This document shows, in pieces, positions 14,357 to 23,820 of a stretch of DNA of 64,000 nucleotides. The position numbers and the translations under genes were made by a program. The stretch is from DASPKT01 sp035626475. Lineage in GTDB: Bacteria; Pseudomonadota; Alphaproteobacteria; Azospirillales; Azospirillaceae. How positions within the stretch are numbered: the stretch's first letter is position 1; each line of letters opens with the position of its first letter. The stretch spans positions 1 through 64,000 of the forward strand of contig DASPNP010000032.1 of the NCBI GenBank assembly GCA_035626475.1. The letters are read 5' to 3'. Under the pieces are notes generated by a model. That model did not search any database and had not been told where the DNA came from. It worked only from the letters and a program-made list of their open reading frames with translations.

Positions 14357-14600
14357 TGCCAGAATAGTAACGTGCAACTCCGGATACTGGCTGCGGCAAG
14401 ACAAGCACACGCGGGAAGCGGGGTTTCACATGGTCATTATGAACAGGTTAAAGAGATGAACCGCCATTCACCTGATTGTTAACATGCAGTTCACATGCAA
14501 TTGACTCGCGCGACCCCCCGGAATGCGTCATGAAACCGTCACATCGGCGGGCCGCCCCCGGCGGGGCGGGCGGGGACCGGCGGAGGGTCGCGGTGTTCTT
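14357..14600. other. Low-GC intergenic region between the CGHC gene and dnaK
   Basis: About 240 bp without a supported gene. The stretch 14420-14510 is unusually AT-rich for this genome (for example attgttaacatgcag) and contains the direct repeat acatgca twice, nine bases apart, around 14482-14501. No hairpin terminator or clear ORF is seen. It probably holds promoter sequences for the flanking divergent genes. Confidence 0.4.
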
Positions 14601-14616
14601 CGCTTGGTGATGGCGG

Positions 14617-14645
14617 TTGCAGCGGCGCGTGCGCCTGCCTATATC
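14617..14645 (+). promoter_or_regulatory. Candidate promoter for dnaK
   Basis: ttgcag (14617-14622) and tatatc (14640-14645) are separated by exactly 17 bp, about 115 bp before the dnaK start. The overlap of cctatat with the -10 is loosely reminiscent of heat-shock (RpoH) promoters, but the -35 does not clearly match CTTGAA, so I leave the sigma factor open. Confidence 0.4.
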
Positions 14646-14761
14646 TCCCCACGACGCGGGGTCATATCCCTGCCGCCCGCGTTTTCCGAACCCAAGGGGA
14701 CCCGGCCGGTGCCGCCAAGGACGGGCCGCCGCGCGTCTGCCGCAGAAAAGAGGTCTGAAGC

Positions 14762-16693
<1,932 letters not shown>

Positions 16694-16730
16694 CGCGGTC
16701 GTCGCGCACGCCCTGATGATCGGAACCGAT

Positions 16731-16754
16731 CCGGCCCCCAGCGATGGGGGCCGG
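16731..16754 (+). other. GC-rich hairpin between dnaK and dnaJ
   Basis: ccggccccca and tgggggccgg form a perfect 10-bp stem with a 4-nt loop, 38 bp after the dnaK stop. There is no following run of T. It may be a processing or attenuation signal that lowers dnaJ expression relative to dnaK, rather than a full terminator. Confidence 0.55.
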
Positions 16755-16832
16755 GTCGGCAATCCCGCCTTAAGGGTTTCCGGTCAGTGTTGAGGCTGGA
16801 CGCGACCAAGCTATTCGGGGCGAAGGGCCGGC

Positions 16833-17978
16833 ATGGCGAAGCAGGATTATTACGAGCTGCTGGGCGTCCAGAAGGGCGCCGGGGCCGAGGAACTGAAGAA
16901 GGCCTATCGCAAACTGGCGATGCAGTATCACCCTGACCGCAACCAGGGTGACAAGACGGCCGAGCAGAAATTCAAGGAAATCAGCGAGGCGTACGACGTC
17001 CTGAAGGACGAGCAGAAGCGCGCCGCCTACGACCGCTTCGGCCACGCCGCCTTCGAGAATGGCGGCGGGCGGCCGGGCGCGGGCGGGGGTCCGGGCGGCT
17101 TCGACTTCGGCTCGGGCTTCGCCGACATCTTCGACGAGATGTTCGGCGAGTTCATGGGCGGTCGGCGCGGCGCCGGCAACGGCCCGGCGCGCGGCAACGA
17201 TCTACGCTACAATCTCGAGATCAGCCTCGAGGATGCCTTCAAGGGCACCACCACCACCGTCCGTGTGCCGACCTCGGTCGGCTGCGAGAGCTGCCAGGGC
17301 TCCGGCGCCGAACCGGGCACCCAGGCGGTCGTCTGCCCGACCTGCTCGGGCCACGGCAAGGTGCGGGCCCAGCAGGGTTTCTTCACGATCGAGCGCACCT
17401 GCCCGGCCTGCGCCGGCGCCGGCCGCGTGATCAAGGACCCCTGCACCAGCTGCGCCGGTCAGGGCCGCGTCCGCAAGGAGAAGACCCTCCAGGTCAACAT
17501 CCCCGCAGGCGTCGAGGACGGCACCCGCATCCGGCTGGCCGGCGAGGGCGAGGCGGGGTTGCGCGGCGCCTCGCCGGGCGATCTCTACATCTTCCTGTCG
17601 CTGGCGCCGCACCGCTTCTTCCAGCGGGACGGGGCCAACATCCATTGCCGGGTACCGATCCCGATGACCACGGCCGCGCTCGGCGGCTCGGTCGAGGTGC
17701 CGGCCATCGACGGCACCCGCGCCAAGGTCACCATCCCGCCCGGCACCCAGAGCGGCCACCAGTTCCGGCTGAAGGGCAAGGGCATGTCCGTGCTGCGCAG
17801 CACTCAGCGCGGCGACATGTACATCACCGCCCTGGTCGAGACGCCGGTCAATCTCAGCAAGCGCCAGCAGGAGCTGCTGCGCGAGTTCGAGAAGGCCGGC
17901 GAGTCCGAGGGCACCCACCCGGAGTCCGAAGGCTTCTTCGCCAAGGTCAAGGAGCTGTGGGCCGACCTCAAGGAGTGA
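16833..17978 (+). CDS. dnaJ: Co-chaperone DnaJ (Hsp40)
   Basis: A 381-residue partner that delivers substrates to DnaK and stimulates its ATPase. The J domain (residues 1-70) carries the HPD motif in AMQYHPDRNQ. A Gly/Phe-rich linker follows (GGGRPGAGGGPGGFDFGSGF), then four zinc-binding repeats: CESCQGSG, CPTCSGHG, CPACAGAG and CTSCAGQG (about 148-217). The C-terminal substrate-binding domain is complete. The order dnaK-dnaJ is the standard one, and a strong terminator lies about 25 bp downstream. Confidence 0.98.
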   Translation: MAKQDYYELLGVQKGAGAEELKKAYRKLAMQYHPDRNQGDKTAEQKFKEISEAYDVLKDEQKRAAYDRFGHAAFENGGGRPGAGGGPGGFDFGSGFADIFDEMFGEFMGGRRGAGNGPARGNDLRYNLEISLEDAFKGTTTTVRVPTSVGCESCQGSGAEPGTQAVVCPTCSGHGKVRAQQGFFTIERTCPACAGAGRVIKDPCTSCAGQGRVRKEKTLQVNIPAGVEDGTRIRLAGEGEAGLRGASPGDLYIFLSLAPHRFFQRDGANIHCRVPIPMTTAALGGSVEVPAIDGTRAKVTIPPGTQSGHQFRLKGKGMSVLRSTQRGDMYITALVETPVNLSKRQQELLREFEKAGESEGTHPESEGFFAKVKELWADLKE

Positions 17979-18002
17979 GGGACGGTTCGTATCGATGGTC
18001 AG

Positions 18003-18034
18003 AGGGCGCCAGCGGTGATGTTGGCGCCCTTTTT
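18003..18034 (+). terminator. Rho-independent terminator after dnaJ
   Basis: A perfect 8-bp stem, agggcgcc (18003-18010) with ggcgccct (18023-18030), is followed directly by tttt. It ends the dnaK-dnaJ transcript. Confidence 0.9.
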
Positions 18035-18057
18035 CATGGCGCACCGCCGCCCATCCC

Positions 18058-18358
18058 ACTCTCCACCGTCACCCCGGCGCAGGCCGGGGCCCAGGGGTTG
18101 CAGCGGGATACGGCCGATGCAGCGTGGGTTTGCAGGCTGGGCAATGTTGCCGCTGTGCGTCCTTCGACAAGCTCAGGATGAGGAGGTTGGGTGCTGCTCC
18201 CGGCCACGCCCGCTGAGTGGAACGGGAGTGCCTGGCCTATCCCCTCCCTCATCCTGAGCTTGTCGAAGGACGCATCACGCCGCAGCCTCTCCGCTTCATC
18301 GACCCTACATGGCTGCACCCCCGGTTCCGGCCTGCGCCGGGATGAGGGGTAGTGGGTC
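18058..18358. repeat. Composite repeat family A, full-length copy
   Basis: A nested inverted repeat of about 300 bp. Outer left arm: caccccggcgcaggccgggg then cccaggggttgcag. Inner left arm: gtccttcgacaagctcagga (18161-18180). Core: gctgctcccggcc ... gggagtgcctgg. Inner right arm: tcatcctgagcttgtcgaag. Then cagcctctccgcttcatc, and the outer right arm, ctgcacccccggttccggcc with gcgccgggatga. Inner-only copies lie at 29021, 39256 and 60238, a left-truncated copy at 1135 and a partial copy at 11215. It fills the gap between dnaJ and the convergent gene ending at 18381. Confidence 0.85.
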
Positions 18359-18380
18359 GGACGAAGAGCCCGCCACCATC

Positions 18381-19946
18381 CTACGGCCCCCGCCCGATCG
18401 ACCGGCTCGGGAACAGATCGGTGAAGCCTGGGCGCCAGCCCGTCAGGTCGGGCGCCACCAGCAGCCGGTGCGACATGTGGTAGAGCGGCAGCATCGCCGA
18501 CGCGTCCCGCAGGGTCGCCTCCGCCGCCGCCAGGGCACGCGCCCGCTCAGCTTGGTCCAGGATGGCGTTGGCACGGTCCAGCGCCGCGTCGTAGCCGGCA
18601 TCCCTGAAGCCGCTGACGTTCTGGCGGCCGGCGTCGCGGCGGAACACCTCCAGGAAGGTGTAGGGGTCAGGATAGTCGCCGGTCCAGGCCAGCAGCACCA
18701 CGCCGGGATAAGTCCCCTCCAGCGCCGCTGCCACGGCGGTGCGGCGCTCCTGGCCGACCAGCTCCGATTTCACCCCCAGCACCTGCTCCCACATGGCCGC
18801 CACCGCCACGACGAGGCGGCGGTCGTCCTCGGTGCTTGGGAACAGGACCGGCACGACGGGCGGCGGCTTGCCCGGGCCATAGCCCGCCTCCACCAGCAGC
18901 CGCCGCGCCTCCGCCTCCCGCTCGGCGCGCGGAAGGTCGGCCCAGGTCGGCCGCGCCGGCACATAGCCCAGCGGCCCCGCCGGCGGCACGATGGTCAGGG
19001 CCGGGCGGCCCCGGGCGATGCGGGCGCCCAGCGTCTCCCGGTCCAGCGCCATGTCCAGCGCCGCCCGCAGCGCCCTGTTCGAGGCCCAGGGCTCGCGGCG
19101 CATGTTGAAGTGCAGGAAGTGCGTCGAGTAGAGCGGCGCCTCGCGCAGGGCGCCGGGCAGGTTGGCGGCGATCCAGTCCAGCTTGCCCGTGGGCGCCCGG
19201 TCGGTCATGCCCACCTCTCCGGCGCGGAACAGCTTCAGCTGCGTCTCCTGGCTCTCCACGATGCGGTAGGTCACGCGCTCGGGGCCGGTCCGGCCGGGAT
19301 GATGGGGATTGCGCTCCAGCGTCAGGTGCGACTGCGGCGACAGCTCGGCCAGCCGGTAGGCGCCGTTGGAGACGTGGCGGCCCGGCAGCTTCGGCAGCAC
19401 GCCGTCCGCCAGCGTGTCGGCCCGCACCGGCGCGGTGGAGGCCTGGGCGACCATGGCCGGGAACTGCGCCGCCGGCCGCTCCAGCACCACCCGCAGCGTG
19501 GCCTCGTCCAGGGCCGTCACGTCCAGCGCGTCGGGCGGCATCGTGCCGGCGGTGATCGCGGCGGCGTTGCGCACCGGCTTCAGCGCGTAGGCATAGGAGG
19601 CGGCGGTGCGCGGGTCGACCAGCCGCCGCCAGGAGAAGACCAGGTCGGCGGCCGTCAGCGGTTTGCCGTCCGACCAGCGGGCGCCGGGCCTGAGATGGAA
19701 GATGTAGCTCAGCCCGTCGGCCGAGACCTCCCAGCGCTGCGCCAGGGCCGGCACCAGCCGCCCGTCCGGCTCCACCGCCAGCAGCGGTTCCGACAGGTCG
19801 GACATCAGCTGCAGCTCCAGCTGCAGCCCCACCTTCTGGGGGTCGAGGGTGCCGGGCTCGCCGATCAGGCCGCGCGTCAGCTCGAAAGCCCGGGCCGGAG
19901 CAATTGCCAGAAAGGCCAGCAGGAGTCCCGTCACCAGCCGCCGCAT
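18381..19946 (-). CDS. Oligopeptide-type ABC transporter substrate-binding protein (OppA-like)
   Basis: A 521-residue periplasmic binding protein of solute-binding family 5. The Sec signal peptide covers residues 1-20 (LLLAFLAIAPARA). The family signature follows: GEPGTLDPQKVGLQLELQLM, then GLSYIFHLRPGARWSDGKPLTAADLVFSWRR. Peptides or peptide-like compounds are the usual ligands and are passed to an Opp/Dpp-type permease. No permease or ATPase genes are adjacent, so this is an orphan binding protein in this window. The coding sequence runs into the flank of the family A repeat without overlapping it. Confidence 0.9.
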   Translation of the reverse strand: MRRLVTGLLLAFLAIAPARAFELTRGLIGEPGTLDPQKVGLQLELQLMSDLSEPLLAVEPDGRLVPALAQRWEVSADGLSYIFHLRPGARWSDGKPLTAADLVFSWRRLVDPRTAASYAYALKPVRNAAAITAGTMPPDALDVTALDEATLRVVLERPAAQFPAMVAQASTAPVRADTLADGVLPKLPGRHVSNGAYRLAELSPQSHLTLERNPHHPGRTGPERVTYRIVESQETQLKLFRAGEVGMTDRAPTGKLDWIAANLPGALREAPLYSTHFLHFNMRREPWASNRALRAALDMALDRETLGARIARGRPALTIVPPAGPLGYVPARPTWADLPRAEREAEARRLLVEAGYGPGKPPPVVPVLFPSTEDDRRLVVAVAAMWEQVLGVKSELVGQERRTAVAAALEGTYPGVVLLAWTGDYPDPYTFLEVFRRDAGRQNVSGFRDAGYDAALDRANAILDQAERARALAAAEATLRDASAMLPLYHMSHRLLVAPDLTGWRPGFTDLFPSRSIGRGP

Positions 19947-20012
19947 GCGTCGCTCCCCCGCTTATCCGGCGGGGAGTCTATCGCGGCGCCGGGTCCGGGG
20001 GAAAGGTCGGGC

Positions 20013-20189
20013 TCAGGCCCGGGGCATCGGGGCGCAGCGCGCCGGCGGGGGCTCCATCGCCAGGGCGCGGCGGGTGGCGGCGGCGGCCAGCTCGAACCAG
20101 GCGAGCCGGGCGATGCGGCCGGCCGGCGGCAGGTCGTCGAAGCGCCGCGCCGGCACTTGGTCGCTGTCCTCGTCATGAGGCGGGGTCAT
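20013..20189 (-). CDS. Small hypothetical protein with one hydrophobic helix
   Basis: A 58-residue ORF: a polar N-terminus (TPPHDEDSDQVPARRFDDLP), then an alanine-rich helix (RIARLAWFELAAAATRRALA) and a proline-rich end. The ATG at 20189 is preferred because the extension to 20231 has no coding character; the ribosome binding site is weak. The function is unknown. Its frame shows typical third-position GC, which supports it moderately. Confidence 0.45.
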   Translation of the reverse strand: MTPPHDEDSDQVPARRFDDLPPAGRIARLAWFELAAAATRRALAMEPPPARCAPMPRA

Positions 20190-20292
20190 GGCATGCTCCG
20201 CTGCCGGTGCCCGGTCTTTCCAGGCGTGCAATCAACTTGGCGCGCGCCACGCCAAAGGGGTAGGGCCACTTCACGGAAATTTCGGGTGAGGA

Positions 20293-21084
20293 TCAGCCCC
20301 GCCGGCCCGTGGGCAATGCCTGGGCCAGCAGGAACAGCGCGGCGGCCGCGACCACCACCGCCGGCCCCGCCGGCACGTCCGCCTGCACCGACGCGCCCAG
20401 CCCCAGCGCCACCGCCGCGGCACCGATGCCGGCCGCCAGCACGGCCATGCGCTCCGGCGTGGCGGCCAGCCTGCGCGCGGCGGCCGCCGGAATCACCAGC
20501 AGCGAGCCGATCAGCAGGATGCCGACGATCTTCATGGAGATGGCGATGGTGACGGCGATCAGCAGCATGAAGCCCAGCCGCACCGCCAGAACCGGTACCC
20601 CTTCCACCCGCGCCAGATCCTCGTCCACCGTCACGGCCAGCAGCCGGTTCCACAGCAGCGCCAGCGCCGCCAGCACCAGGGCACCGCCGGCCCAGATCCA
20701 GGCGATGTCGGATGCCGCGATGGAAAGGATGTCGCCGAACAGATAGGCCAGCAGATCCACCCGCACCGTCTCGATCATCGTCACCGCGATCAGCCCGACC
20801 GACAGGGTGGTGTGGGAGACGATGCCCAGCAGCGTGTCGGTGGCGAGCCGCCGCTGCTGCTGCAGCAGGACCAGCCCCAGCGCCACCACGAGGCAGACGC
20901 CGACGACGCCGACCACCGGGTCGAGGCCGATCACCAGCCCCAGCGCCACGCCCAGCAGCGCCGCATGGGCCAGCGTGTCGCCGAAATAGGCCATGCGCCG
21001 CCAGACGACGAAGCTACCCAGCGGCCCCGCCACCAGCGCGATGCCGACACCGCCCACCAGCGCCCGGACGACGAAATCATCCAT
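20293..21084 (-). CDS. znuB: Zinc ABC transporter permease ZnuB
   Basis: A 263-residue inner-membrane permease of the high-affinity zinc importer, with about eight hydrophobic helices. Typical ABC-3 family motifs are present: the N-terminal GPLGSFVVWRRMAYFGDTLAHAALLG, and the coupling region EDLARVEGVPV. The ATG at 21084 overlaps the end of znuC by 8 bp, indicating translational coupling. The ORF could be extended upstream, but that extension reads as the antisense of the His-rich znuC tail. It is the second gene of the Zur-controlled znuCB transcript. Confidence 0.95.
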   Translation of the reverse strand: MDDFVVRALVGGVGIALVAGPLGSFVVWRRMAYFGDTLAHAALLGVALGLVIGLDPVVGVVGVCLVVALGLVLLQQQRRLATDTLLGIVSHTTLSVGLIAVTMIETVRVDLLAYLFGDILSIAASDIAWIWAGGALVLAALALLWNRLLAVTVDEDLARVEGVPVLAVRLGFMLLIAVTIAISMKIVGILLIGSLLVIPAAAARRLAATPERMAVLAAGIGAAAVALGLGASVQADVPAGPAVVVAAAALFLLAQALPTGRRG

Positions 21085-21919
21085 GCCGGTGCCCCCCGCC
21101 CGGCGGATGGGCGTGGTCATGGTCGTGCCCATGGTCGTGCCCATGGTCGTGATGATGGTGCTGGTGCGGGTCGGCGCCCAGGGGCAGCACGCAGCCGTCG
21201 GCATGATGGGCATGGTCGTGGCTGTGCTGGTAGACCGCCAGCGCCGCCGCATGCCCGCCGAACAGCGCCTGGTACTCGGGATGGCGGCTGACGTCCTCGG
21301 GATGGCCGTGGCAGCAGACATGCCGGTTCAGGCACAGGACCGTGTCGGTGCGGGCCATGACCAGGTGCAGGTCGTGCGACACCAGCAGCACGCCGCAGCC
21401 GTGTCGCCGCCGGATCGCGGCGATCAGCTCGTAAAGGTCGACCTGCCCCTGCACGTCCACCGCCTGCACCGGCTCGTCCAGCACCAGCAGGTCGGGCTCG
21501 CGCAGCAGGGCCCGGGCCAGCAGCACCCGCTGCAGCTCGCCGCCGGACAGCTGCTGCACCGGGGCGTCGGCGACATGCCCGACCCCGACCTCGCCCAGGG
21601 TGCGGGTGACGTCCTCGGGCCGGGTCGGTCCCCAGAGGGTGAGAAAGCGGCGCACTGTGAGCGGCAGGGTCGGGTCGATCTGCAGCCGTTGCGGCATGTA
21701 GCCGATGCGCAGGCCCGGCCGCCGCTCGATGCGGCCCGAATTCGGCCGGACCAGCCCCAGCACCGCCTTGACCAGCGTGGTCTTGCCGGCGCCGTTCGGC
21801 CCGATCAGGGTGACGATCTCGCCCGGCGCGACGCTCATGTCGACGCCGTCCAGCACCGCGCGCCGGCCGTAGCGGACGCCCAGCTTTTCGGCACGGATCA
21901 GGGGGGATGGGGAGCTCAT
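21077..21919 (-). CDS. znuC: Zinc ABC transporter ATPase ZnuC with histidine-rich tail
   Basis: A 280-residue nucleotide-binding subunit that powers zinc import through ZnuB. Walker A is LIGPNGAGKTT, the signature LSGGELQRVLLARA, Walker B LLVLDEP and the switch histidine is in LLVSHDLHLV. The last 50 residues are extraordinarily rich in histidine (HSHDHAHHADGC, then HQHHHHDHGHDHGHDHDHAH) and probably bind zinc. The ATG at 21919 is chosen; a start six codons upstream (21937) is also possible. The gene is divergent from znuA across a Zur box. Confidence 0.95.
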   Translation of the reverse strand: MSSPSPLIRAEKLGVRYGRRAVLDGVDMSVAPGEIVTLIGPNGAGKTTLVKAVLGLVRPNSGRIERRPGLRIGYMPQRLQIDPTLPLTVRRFLTLWGPTRPEDVTRTLGEVGVGHVADAPVQQLSGGELQRVLLARALLREPDLLVLDEPVQAVDVQGQVDLYELIAAIRRRHGCGVLLVSHDLHLVMARTDTVLCLNRHVCCHGHPEDVSRHPEYQALFGGHAAALAVYQHSHDHAHHADGCVLPLGADPHQHHHHDHGHDHGHDHDHAHPPGGGHRHG

Positions 21920-21952
21920 GGGGCGGGTGTACGGCATCCGGCGGGGCTTGAC

Positions 21953-21973
21953 AAACGTTATAGTATAACAGTT
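21953..21973. promoter_or_regulatory. Zur box between znuC and znuA
   Basis: aaacgttatagtataacagt: the core GTTATAgTATAAC (21957-21969) is a perfect 13-bp palindrome and matches the known alphaproteobacterial Zur operator. Lying in the divergent promoter region, it should allow zinc-bound Zur to repress both znuCB and znuA. Confidence 0.88.
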
Positions 21974-22003
21974 GAGTCCGCGCCTGCCCCAAGGGAAGCC
22001 CCG

Positions 22004-22927
22004 ATGACGCCTTTCCGCCCCCTCGCCCCTGTGCTGCTGGCGCTCGGCCTGCTGTTCGCGCCGTCGGCGCTTGCCGCGCCGCAGGTGGTCGCCAGCGTGA
22101 AGCCGCTGCATTCCCTGGCTGCCTCCCTCATGCAGGGCGTCGGCGAACCGCATCTGCTGGTGCGGGGCACCGCCACGCCGCACGCCTTCGCGCTGAAGCC
22201 GTCGGATGCCCGGGCGCTGGCCCAGGCCGCCCTGGTCTTCTGGATGGGGCCCGAGCTGGAGGCGTTCCTGCAGAAGCCCCTGGCCGGGAACGGCAAGGCG
22301 GTGGCGCTGCTGGCGGCACCGGGGGTCCAGGGCAAGCCGGCGCGGCGCGGCGGCGCCTGGGAGGCGCACGATCCCGGCCATGCGCACGACCACGGGCACG
22401 AGGCGGGCGGCGCCGTCGATCCCCATGCCTGGCTCGATCCGCGCAACGCCCGCGCCATGGCCGAGGCGATGGCGGCGGCGCTGGTGCGGGCCGACCCGGC
22501 CAATGCCGCGCGCTACCAGGCGAACCTGGCGACGCTCTCGGCCGATCTCGACGCGCTGGACCGGGAGCTGGAGGGCGTGCTGGCGCCGGTGCGGACCAAG
22601 CCGTTCGTCGTCTTCCACGACGCCTACCATTACCTGGAGGACCGCTACGGCTTGAACGCGGTCGGCGCGCTGACCGTCAACCCGGAGCGGCCGCCGGGCG
22701 CCGCCCGCCTGTCGGAGCTGCGGGCCCGCATCCGGGACCTGGGTGCCGCCTGCGTCTTCGCCGAGCCGCAGTTCGAACCAGCGCTGGTGGACACGCTGAT
22801 CGCCGGCACGCCGGCCCGCAAGGGCGTGCTGGACCCGGAGGGTGCCGCCATCCCGGACGGGCCGGAGCTCTACTTCGCCCTGATGCGCGCCAACGCCCGG
22901 GCGCTCACCGGCTGCCTGGGAGGCTGA
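22004..22927 (+). CDS. znuA: Periplasmic zinc-binding protein ZnuA
   Basis: A 307-residue cluster A-I solute-binding protein that captures zinc for ZnuBC. A Sec signal peptide covers residues 1-24 (VLLALGLLFAPSALA). Zinc ligand motifs are visible: the first histidine in SVKPLHSL, the DPHAWLDPRNAR motif, and FVVFHDAYHYLEDRYGL. A short His-rich loop (HDPGHAHDHGHEAGG) sits before DPHAW, as usual in ZnuA. The ribosome binding site is aagggaag. It is expressed from the Zur-regulated region shared with znuCB. Confidence 0.95.
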   Translation: MTPFRPLAPVLLALGLLFAPSALAAPQVVASVKPLHSLAASLMQGVGEPHLLVRGTATPHAFALKPSDARALAQAALVFWMGPELEAFLQKPLAGNGKAVALLAAPGVQGKPARRGGAWEAHDPGHAHDHGHEAGGAVDPHAWLDPRNARAMAEAMAAALVRADPANAARYQANLATLSADLDALDRELEGVLAPVRTKPFVVFHDAYHYLEDRYGLNAVGALTVNPERPPGAARLSELRARIRDLGAACVFAEPQFEPALVDTLIAGTPARKGVLDPEGAAIPDGPELYFALMRANARALTGCLGG

Positions 22928-23006
22928 TCCCCGCCTATTCCGCTTGATCCCGGCCCGCCGCCATGCTGCTACAGGAGCGGGCATTCGGCCTTGGGGAGAG
23001 GGTGGC

Positions 23007-23816
23007 ATGGTCAGGATCGGGGTCGTCGGCTGCGCCGGCCGGATGGGGCAGATGCTGGTGCGGGAGATCGCCGCCACGCCGGGCGCGACGCTGGGCGGCG
23101 GCACGGAACGGCCGGGCGCCGCCGGGGTCGGCCGCGACATCGGCCATCTTGCCGGGCTCGACCCGCTGGGCGTGACGGCGGGAGACGATCCGGTGCCGCT
23201 GTTCGCGTCCTGCGACGTCGTCATCGACTTCACCAGCCCCGCCGCCACCATGACCCATGCCGCGCTCGCCGCCGCGCAAGGGAAGGCACTGGTGGTCGGC
23301 ACGACGGGCCTGGATGCCAGCCAGCGTCAGGCGCTGGAAGCGGCGGCGGAGAAGGCCCCCATCGTCTTCGCGCCGAACTTCAGCCTGGGGGTGACGCTGC
23401 TCTCGGCCATCGTCGAGGATGTGGCGCGGCGGCTGTCCGAGGAATGGGACATCGAGATTGTCGAGATGCACCACCGGCACAAGGTCGACGCGCCGTCCGG
23501 CACGGCGCTGGGCCTGGGCCGTGCCGCCGCGCGCGGCCGGGGTGTGGAGCTCGACGCCGTCTCCGACCGGGTGCGCGACGGCCATACCGGCGCCCGCCAG
23601 CCCGGCAACATCGGCTTCGCCACGCTGCGCGGCGGCGACGTGGTCGGCGACCATACCGTCATCTTCGCGGCGGAGGGGGAGCGGCTGGAGCTGACCCACA
23701 AGGCCGCCAGCCGGACCATTTTCGCCCGCGGCGCCGTCCGGGCCGCCCTGTGGGCCGCCAACCGCGCGCCGGGCCTCTACGACATGGATGACGTGCTGGG
23801 GCTGAAGCGGGGCTGA
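23007..23816 (+). CDS. dapB: 4-hydroxy-tetrahydrodipicolinate reductase
   Basis: A 269-residue cytoplasmic enzyme of lysine and diaminopimelate synthesis, reducing the DapA product with NAD(P)H. The Rossmann motif is VGCAGRMGQM at residues 7-16. The catalytic segment EMHHRHKVDAPSGTAL is intact, including the HH pair and the lysine. The ggagaggg site precedes the ATG at 23007. It ends 5 bp before the convergent alkyltransferase gene. Confidence 0.97.
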   Translation: MVRIGVVGCAGRMGQMLVREIAATPGATLGGGTERPGAAGVGRDIGHLAGLDPLGVTAGDDPVPLFASCDVVIDFTSPAATMTHAALAAAQGKALVVGTTGLDASQRQALEAAAEKAPIVFAPNFSLGVTLLSAIVEDVARRLSEEWDIEIVEMHHRHKVDAPSGTALGLGRAAARGRGVELDAVSDRVRDGHTGARQPGNIGFATLRGGDVVGDHTVIFAAEGERLELTHKAASRTIFARGAVRAALWAANRAPGLYDMDDVLGLKRG

Positions 23817-23820
23817 GCCC

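Noticed and set aside
14600..14645. RpoH (sigma-32) promoter for dnaK
   Set aside because: A cttgg at 14603 resembles the -35, but its distance to the -10-like cctatat is about 29 bp, too long; a 17-bp spaced sigma-70-like pair fits better.
16731..16754. Terminator between dnaK and dnaJ
   Set aside because: Strong stem but no T tract; treated as a processing or attenuation hairpin rather than a terminator.
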